Assembly (NCBI GenBank): GCA_017744285.1
Contig: JAGIBP010000002.1
Coordinates: 97,549-161,548 of the forward strand
Direction: 5' to 3'
Source: Variovorax sp.
GTDB taxonomy: Bacteria; Pseudomonadota; Gammaproteobacteria; Burkholderiales; Burkholderiaceae_C
Length of the DNA stretch: 64,000 nucleotides
The translations under genes and the position numbers were made by a program. The notes beneath the pieces are model-generated. The model worked only from the letters and a program-made list of their open reading frames with translations, had not been told where the DNA came from and searched no databases. The first letter of the stretch is position 1. Each line of letters begins with the position of its first letter. This document shows, piece after piece, positions 58,798 to 64,000 of the stretch.

Positions 58798-59936
58798 GCG
58801 GCGACCGCCTCGAGGTGCACGAAGCCGCTGGAGAAGCGCCCGCTCTCGGGCACGAACATCAGGAGCTTCTGGCCCGCCCGCACGCGCCCCGAGCGGAACA
58901 GCTCGTCGAGCATGATGAACGGCGAGGCCGCACCGGTGTTGCCCTTCTGCGCGAGGTTGGTGAACCAGCGCTCGCGCGGGATCGGCAGCCCCACGGCGTC
59001 GAGGCAGTCGCGCATCGGCTGCTCGAAGAAGAACGAGGACAGGTGCGGCAGGAACCAGTCGATGCGAGCCGCATCGAGCCCGCGCTTGGCGACCAGCTCG
59101 CGCAGCGGATCGCCGAGCGTGGCGCGCGCGATGTTCTCGTTGAGCAGGCGCACGTCCTGCTTGATCGCGAAGGTCGACGCGGTGTGCCATTGCGCAGGCG
59201 GGGTGTGCATCCAGCCCTGCAGCGCGCCTTCGGCGTCGCGGTCGGTGCCGGCGTACATGCAGGCCGGCAGCTCGTGCGCGGCGGAGCTCAGCTCGATCCA
59301 GTCGATGCGCAGCGACAGCGGCCCGCGCGGCTGGAGTTCGAGCAGCACCGCGCCCGCGCCGTCGGAGAGCATCCAGCGCAGGAAGTCCTTTTCGAACGCG
59401 ATCTCGGGGCGTTCTTCGAGCGCCTGCAGCTTGTGCGCGTACTCGGCCTCGAAGTTCGATGCCATGAGCAGCGGCGACACCAGTTCCGAGCCCGTCGCGA
59501 CCGCGCGGCGCGCATCGCCGGCGCGCACTGAAAGCCATGCATGCCGCAGCGCCGCGGTGCCCGACAGGCAGATGCCCGCGCACGACACCGCCTCCAGGCG
59601 CGGCCAGCCGAGTTCGCCGTGCACCATCACGGCATGGTTCGGCAGCAGTTGGTCGGGCAGCGAGGTGCCGGTCGCGAGGCAGTCCACCGGGCCGATGTCG
59701 TCGCCGAGCGCGCGGATCGCGTGCGCGGTGAGTTGCGCGTTGGTCATGCCCGGTCGGCCGGTGGCACGATCGATCGCGTAGTGGCGCGAGCGGATGCCGT
59801 TGCTGCGCAGGATCAGCCGGCGTGCGCGCGACGCATGGCCGCCGACCTTGCCCAGAACCTCCTCGATCTCTTCGTTGCCGACCGGCGAATACGGCAGGTA
59901 CGCGGCCGAGCGCGTCAGAAAAACATCATGCGTCAT
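58794..59936 (-). CDS. KAS III-like ketosynthase (DarB-like)
   Basis: 380-aa FabH/KAS III-fold enzyme. Catalytic Cys in AVSCAGICLSGTAALRHAWL, His in WFLPHLSSFFFEQPMRDCLD (the PHxxN region without the Asn), Asn in NLAQKGNTGAASPFIMLDEL. It resembles DarB, which condenses two acyl chains in dialkylresorcinol biosynthesis, and the next gene is DarA-like. The ATG at 59936 overlaps the DarA-like stop by 11 bp. Acyl donors likely come from the cluster ACP or from CoA. Confidence 0.85.
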   Translation of the reverse strand: MTHDVFLTRSAAYLPYSPVGNEEIEEVLGKVGGHASRARRLILRSNGIRSRHYAIDRATGRPGMTNAQLTAHAIRALGDDIGPVDCLATGTSLPDQLLPNHAVMVHGELGWPRLEAVSCAGICLSGTAALRHAWLSVRAGDARRAVATGSELVSPLLMASNFEAEYAHKLQALEERPEIAFEKDFLRWMLSDGAGAVLLELQPRGPLSLRIDWIELSSAAHELPACMYAGTDRDAEGALQGWMHTPPAQWHTASTFAIKQDVRLLNENIARATLGDPLRELVAKRGLDAARIDWFLPHLSSFFFEQPMRDCLDAVGLPIPRERWFTNLAQKGNTGAASPFIMLDELFRSGRVRAGQKLLMFVPESGRFSSGFVHLEAVAA

Positions 59937-60909
59937 AGAGGTGGCATCGGTCCCTGGCCGAGCCGGAGGGCAATTCGAATTGGTCCTTGATTTTAGAGAG
60001 GCGCGCCCTGAACAGCGGCCGCAGCAGCGCCTGGAGCGCCAGGCTCACGGGCAGCACCGTCACGATCAGGGTCAGCAGGAACAGCACGTAGGCCAGCACG
60101 AGCGGCTTGCGCCGCAGGCTGCCGGGCGCCCCGCCGAGGGCCATGATCAGCCGGCCCCAGAGATAGAAGCTGCGGGTGCCGACCTTCTCGCCGAAATACA
60201 GGCGCGGCTGGGCCTCGACCGCGCCGAGCCCGCCGAGCAGCGGACCCGCGCCGCGCTCGGCATCGCGGGCCAGGGCCTCGCGCAGCGCGAGCCCGAAGCG
60301 GCGCGCGCCGCCGATCTGGGCCGGCGTCAGGCCCGCGTCGGGCATGCCCCAGAAGCCGCGCTTGCGGCCGGTCAGCAGCCACACCGGTGTCGTGATGAAG
60401 GTCGCGAAGGTCGGGCCCGGGTCGGTCAGCACCACGTTGTCGATGAGGCGCGCGCCCGCCTCGGCGAGAAGGCCCTCGACCTTCCGGTGGGCCATCATCC
60501 ACATGTTGCGGCAGCCGATCACGGTCACGACCGGCTTGCCGCCGAGCAGGCGCCTGGCCACCGGATGCTGCAGGAACGCGGTGACCGGCTGCGACGGCGC
60601 GAGGAACCAGACCTGGTAGGCCAGGATCACGAGATCGAAGTCTTCGTCGCCCGCGAGCGAGAGCGGCGCCAGCGGCGCGGGCCGCAGGTGCGCCGTCTCG
60701 GGGAAGGCGTCCATGAAGCCGAGGAACGGCCAGGGAAACGGGAACGGCTTCGCGGGACGCAGCGTCTCGACGTGAACGCGAAGGCCCGGATCCGCGAGCA
60801 GGGGCTCGAGGATCCGGTCGGTCACGGCGTCGAGCTGACCCGTCTGGGAGAACCGGACGACGAGCACCCGCTTGGGCGCCGGGGTCGTGCCCGATGGGAT
60901 GGGGTTCAC
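59926..60909 (-). CDS. Dialkylresorcinol condensing enzyme (DarA)-like protein
   Basis: 327-aa protein; the apparent start is GTG at 60909 (VNPIPSGTTPAPKRVLVVRF), since a longer reading overlaps the divergent gene. The N-terminal fold is flavodoxin-like, with a phosphate-loop look-alike RFSQTGQLDAVTD (residues about 18-30). A C-terminal hydrophobic segment (VLAYVLFLLTLIVTVLPVSL) is probably membrane-associated. DarA works with DarB in dialkylresorcinol formation. No DarC-type aromatase was seen in the window, so the product may be a non-aromatised ring lipid. It is the first gene of the cluster. Confidence 0.78.
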   Translation of the reverse strand: MNPIPSGTTPAPKRVLVVRFSQTGQLDAVTDRILEPLLADPGLRVHVETLRPAKPFPFPWPFLGFMDAFPETAHLRPAPLAPLSLAGDEDFDLVILAYQVWFLAPSQPVTAFLQHPVARRLLGGKPVVTVIGCRNMWMMAHRKVEGLLAEAGARLIDNVVLTDPGPTFATFITTPVWLLTGRKRGFWGMPDAGLTPAQIGGARRFGLALREALARDAERGAGPLLGGLGAVEAQPRLYFGEKVGTRSFYLWGRLIMALGGAPGSLRRKPLVLAYVLFLLTLIVTVLPVSLALQALLRPLFRARLSKIKDQFELPSGSARDRCHLYDA

Positions 60910-60979
60910 GTCTTGAGGCTCGAAATGGCAAGCAAACTTTCGAGTATAGGGGTGCCCGGGACCGTGTAGATTCCGCGCC

Positions 60980-61540
60980 ATGTCCTACGCCGCCGCCCGC
61001 TTTATCGTCTTCCTCGCCGTCTCGGCCGCGCTGCTTCATGTGTCGCGCGGCGCCCTGCGGCGCAGGGATTCGCACGGGTTCTATCGCTTCTTCGCGTGGG
61101 AATGCATCCTCGCGCTGGTGCTGCTCAACCTGCCGGTGTGGGACCGCGAGCCGCTCGCTGCGCACCAGCTCGCCTCGTGGCTGCTGCTGGCCGCATCGGC
61201 CTGGCTGCCGCTGCATGCGCTGCGGCGACTGCAGCGCGAGGGCCGCCCCAGCGCCGCGCGCCAGGACGAGGCGCTGTTCGCGTTCGAGAAGACCAGCGCC
61301 CTCGTGACCACCGGCGCCTTCCGCTACATCCGCCATCCGATGTATGCGGCACTGATCTGCCTCGCGTGGGGGGCCTTCCTCAAGCAGTTCTCGTGGACCG
61401 GGCTCGCGCTCGTGCTCGCGGCGACGGTGCTGCTCTTCCTCACCGCGCGGCGCGACGAGGAGGAATGCCTCGCCCACTTCGGCGAGGCCTATCGCGCGTA
61501 CATGCGCCGCACGCGGCGCTTCGTGCCCTTCTTGCTCTGA
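60980..61540 (+). CDS. Isoprenylcysteine carboxyl methyltransferase-like (ICMT/PEMT-type) membrane protein
   Basis: 186-aa integral membrane protein of the methyltransferase family that includes ICMT and phospholipid methyltransferases. The membrane-proximal catalytic motif is AFRYIRHPMYAALICLAWGA, and the C-terminal RRDEEECLAHFGEAYRAYMR followed by RRTRRFVP is the family SAM/substrate signature. It starts at 60980, divergent from the DarA-like gene with 70 bp between them, so the two may share a promoter region. It might methylate the cluster's product or a lipid. Confidence 0.85.
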   Translation: MSYAAARFIVFLAVSAALLHVSRGALRRRDSHGFYRFFAWECILALVLLNLPVWDREPLAAHQLASWLLLAASAWLPLHALRRLQREGRPSAARQDEALFAFEKTSALVTTGAFRYIRHPMYAALICLAWGAFLKQFSWTGLALVLAATVLLFLTARRDEEECLAHFGEAYRAYMRRTRRFVPFLL

Positions 61541-61557
61541 GGGCCTGTCAACGGCCC
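61541..61557. terminator. Weak hairpin between two convergent genes
   Basis: GGGCC-TGTCAAC-GGCCC: a 5-bp GC-only stem with a 7-base loop in the 22-bp gap between the convergent methyltransferase and acyl-CoA ligase pseudogene. No T run follows on either strand, so a rho-independent terminator is not certain. Confidence 0.3.
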
Positions 61558-61562
61558 CCCGC

Positions 61563-63016
61563 TCAGGCGGTCGGCAGGCGGTAGTCGCGGTACTGCTCGC
61601 GCAGCTTCGTCTTCAGCAGCTTGCCGGTCGCGGTGTGCGGCAGTTCGCCGACGAACACCACGTCGTCGGGGAGCCACCACTTCGCGATGCGGCCCGAGAG
61701 ATAGTCGAGCACCGCGGCCTTGTCGACCGCCGCATCGGGGCGCCGCACCGCGATCAGGAGCGGCCGCTCGCCCCAGGTGGGATGCGCCACGCCGATGATG
61801 GCGGCCTCGGCGATGCCGGGGCAGCCGATCGCGGCGTTCTCGACGTCGATCGAGGAGATCCATTCGCCGCCGGACTTGATGACGTCCTTCGCGCGGTCCA
61901 CCAGCTGCAGGAAGCCGTCGGGGTCGATGGTCGCGATGTCGCCGGTGCTGAAGTAGCCCTCTTCGTCGATCACCGTGCCGCCTTCGGCCCGGTAGTAGCC
62001 GCTCGCGATCCAGGGGCCGCGCACGCGCAGGTGGCCGAAGGCCTTGCCGTCCCAGGGCAGCGGCTGGCCGGCGTCGTCGACGATCTTGAGATCGACCCCC
62101 CACACGCCCCGGCCTTGCTTGAGCTTGATCTTCACCAGGTCCTCGGCCGGCAGCGACGCATGCTTGGGCAGCAGCTTTGCCACACCGTCGGCACGCCTTG
62201 CGAGAAGGTGACTTTCTCGTCGCGCATCAGCTCGTACACGCTCTTGCCGTCGAGGAACTGCCCCGGCAGCACCAGCCCCGCGCCCACCATCGCCGCGCCA
62301 TACGGCGCGCCCCAGCCGTTGGCGTGGAACATCGGCACGATCAGCATCAGCGTCTCGCCCGAGTTGAGGCCGAAGGTGTCGGGCGCCAGTTCCATGAGCG
62401 CATGCAGCACGGTCGAGCGGTGCGAATACAGCACGCCCTTGGGGTTGCCGGTCGTGCCCGAGGTGTAGCAGAGCGACGAGGCCGTGCGCTCGTCGAACTC
62501 GGGCCAGACGTAGTCGGTGCCTTGCGCGGCCACCAGTTCGTCGAAGCACTGCAGCCCGGGCAGGTCGACGGCCGGCCGATGCCCGGGTCCGCACAGCGCG
62601 ATGTAGTGGCGCACCGACTTGAGCCTGGGCGCCAGCTTCTCGACCAATGGCGCGAAGGTCACGTCGAAGCACAGGACGGTGTCCTCGGCATGGTTGACGA
62701 TGTAGTCGATCTGGTCCGGAAAGAGGCGCGGGTTGACGGTGTGCAGCACCGCGCCCGAGCCCGAGACGCCGTAGTACAGCGCCAGATGCCGGTCGGAGTT
62801 CCACGCGAGCGTGGCCACGCGGTCGCCTGGCTGCACGCCGAGGTCGCGCAGCATGCCGGCGACCCGGCGCGACTGGTCGCGGATGCCGCGCCAGTCGGTG
62901 CGGTGGATGCCGCCCTCGGGACGGCGCGAGACGATCTTGGTGTCGGGGTGGAAAGTGGCCGCATGCTCCACCAGCGAAGAGATGAGTAGCGGTCGGTCCT
63001 GCATCAAGCCCAGCAT
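61563..63016 (-). pseudogene. Acyl-CoA ligase (AlkK-type) pseudogene with internal deletion and frameshift
   Basis: The N-terminal part (63016 to about 62185, from MLGLMQDRPLLISSLVEHAA) is a normal AMP-forming medium-chain acyl-CoA ligase with CYTSGTTGNPKGVLYSHRST. It breaks after TFSQGVPTVWQ and runs out of frame to a stop at 62132-62134. From about 62181 the other frame resumes as KLLPKHASLPAEDLVKIKLK and continues normally to [19 protein letters not shown]. The missing piece holds the GSACP and GMTE region (motif A5). The whole gene is 1454 bp, not a multiple of three. It is roughly 185 bp shorter than a typical 545-aa member. Its ATG at 63016 follows AAGGAGACATCC. A sequencing error could cause a frameshift but not this large loss. 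Confidence 0.85.
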
Positions 63017-63198
63017 GGATGTCTCCTTGTCTGCCTTGTCGTCGGGTGAGCTGCAACGCCCGTTGCCGCCGGCCTCGATGCTAGGCGCAGGCTGCCAATC
63101 TCCAATTGCGGGGTTTGCCGGAGCCCCGTATGCTGGCACCCGCCGCGCCGAGCGCGACGGCTTCGGGGAGCCACGACAGAAAGAGGAGCAACGTCACA

Positions 63199-64000
63199 TG
63201 CGTTTTCTTTCCGGCCGCCTCGCTCGCATCTTCGTGCTGATGCTGGCGTTGCTTTCGTCCACCGTCATGGCGCAGTCGGCGCAGCCATTCAGCCGCGAGC
63301 AGATCGACCAGATGATGGCGCCCATCGCGCTCTACCCCGATTCGCTGCTCTCGCAGGTGCTGATGGCGTCGACCTATCCGGCGGACGTTGCCGACGCGGC
63401 CAAGTGGTCCAAGGCCCATTCCAACCAGAAGGGCGACGAGGCCGTCAAGGCGGTGCAGGACAAGCCCTGGGACCCGAGCGTGCAGTCGCTGGTCGCGTTC
63501 CCGCAGGTACTGCAGATGATGGGCGACCAGCCCGACTGGGTGCAGAACCTCGGCGATGCCTTCCTCGCCTCGTCCAGGGACGTGCTCGACTCCGCGCAGC
63601 GGCTGCGCACCAAGGCGCAGCAGCAAGGCCAGCTCAAGACGACCGAGCAGCAGAAGGTGATCGTCGAGCAGGAGCCGCAGACGCAGCAGACGGTCATCAA
63701 GATCGAGCCCGCGAATCCGCAGGTGGTGTACGTGCCCTCGTACAACCCGGCGGTGGTGTACGGCGCCTGGCCCTATCCGGCCTATCCGCCCTACCCCTAC
63801 GCGCCGGCGCCCTACTGGTATCCCGGCGCGGCCCTCGCGACGGGGATCGCGTTCGGTGTCGGCGTCGCCACCGTGAATGCACTCTGGGGCAACGCGAACT
63901 GGGGCGGCGGCAACGTCAACATCAACGCCAACCGCTACAACAACATCAACGTCAACCGGCAGATCGCGGCGAACCAGACCAACTTCCAGCACAACGGCGC
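63199..64000 (+). CDS. DUF3300 domain-containing protein, cut by window edge
   Basis: At least 267 residues, continuing past the right edge. A signal peptide MRFLSGRLARIFVLMLALLS leads into TVMAQ. The DUF3300 core reads MMAPIALYPDSLLSQVLMAS, TYPADVADAAKWSKAHS and LVAFPQVLQMMGDQPDWVQN, followed by QVVYVPSYNPAVVYGAWPYP. A tyrosine/proline-rich stretch and an asparagine-rich tail begin after residue 210. The GAGGAG site is at 63184-63189. Exported protein of unknown function. Confidence 0.9.

Overview
The window is a GC-rich bacterial chromosome segment. Its gene content points to Burkholderiales, most likely Comamonadaceae (Variovorax-like). The evidence is five orphan Bug/TctC-type periplasmic receptors, several LysR/LuxR-controlled aromatic and organic-acid catabolic mini-operons, tight ATGA gene overlaps, and house-keeping genes such as trxC, YceI and cytochrome b561. 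This assignment rests on family knowledge, not on a database search. No rRNA, tRNA, CRISPR array, insertion sequence or phage gene was seen.

Region 1 (1-10117, minus) reads as one long operon: livH-livM-livG-livF, a branched-chain-type binding protein, three different FAD_binding_2 flavoproteins with an 81-aa two-helix membrane protein between them, and an SDR cut by the left edge. It looks like uptake plus oxidation of an unknown, probably alicyclic or steroid-like, substrate. A DHA2 MFS exporter (10478-11884) and a 713-aa lipoprotein (11906-14047) follow.

Region 2 (14171-30736) holds three catabolic modules, each with its own TctC receptor and divergent regulator. (a) An eight-gene operon contains TctC, MmgE/PrpD, an FAD hydroxylase, DUF2783, a fumarylacetoacetase-like hydrolase, a VOC protein, an acyl-CoA ligase and a thiolase, opposite a PAS-LuxR regulator. 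(b) A TctC plus TfdB-like monooxygenase pair lies opposite a second LuxR-type regulator. (c) A LysR gene diverges from TctC plus a Rieske oxygenase alpha subunit.

Region 3 (30759-36011, minus) is a solitary 1750-aa NRPS-PKS (C remnant-A-T-KS-AT). Its acyltransferase has lost the catalytic Ser and His, and nothing follows the AT: no ACP, TE or reductase.

Region 4 (36277-46353) carries an SLC13/DASS transporter with an Ldh2-type dehydrogenase. Next come a TctC, quinone oxidoreductase, enoyl-CoA hydratase, CaiB CoA-transferase, MmgE/PrpD and TctC run opposite a LysR regulator. Region 5 (46426-53120) is ordinary: DUF899, cytochrome b561-YceI-YceI, DUF421, small hypotheticals, a nucleoside deoxyribosyltransferase-like protein, trxC and an ABM-like protein.

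Region 6 (53390-60909, minus) is a compact nine-gene type II lipid/polyketide locus: DarA-like, DarB-like KAS III, an unknown, BtrH-like, ABC ATPase, ABC permease, ACP, a ketosynthase whose first catalytic His is Gln, and a KS-like partner. It is the best candidate for a poorly described system. The window closes with a divergent ICMT-like methyltransferase, an acyl-CoA ligase pseudogene with an internal deletion, and a DUF3300 gene cut by the right edge.
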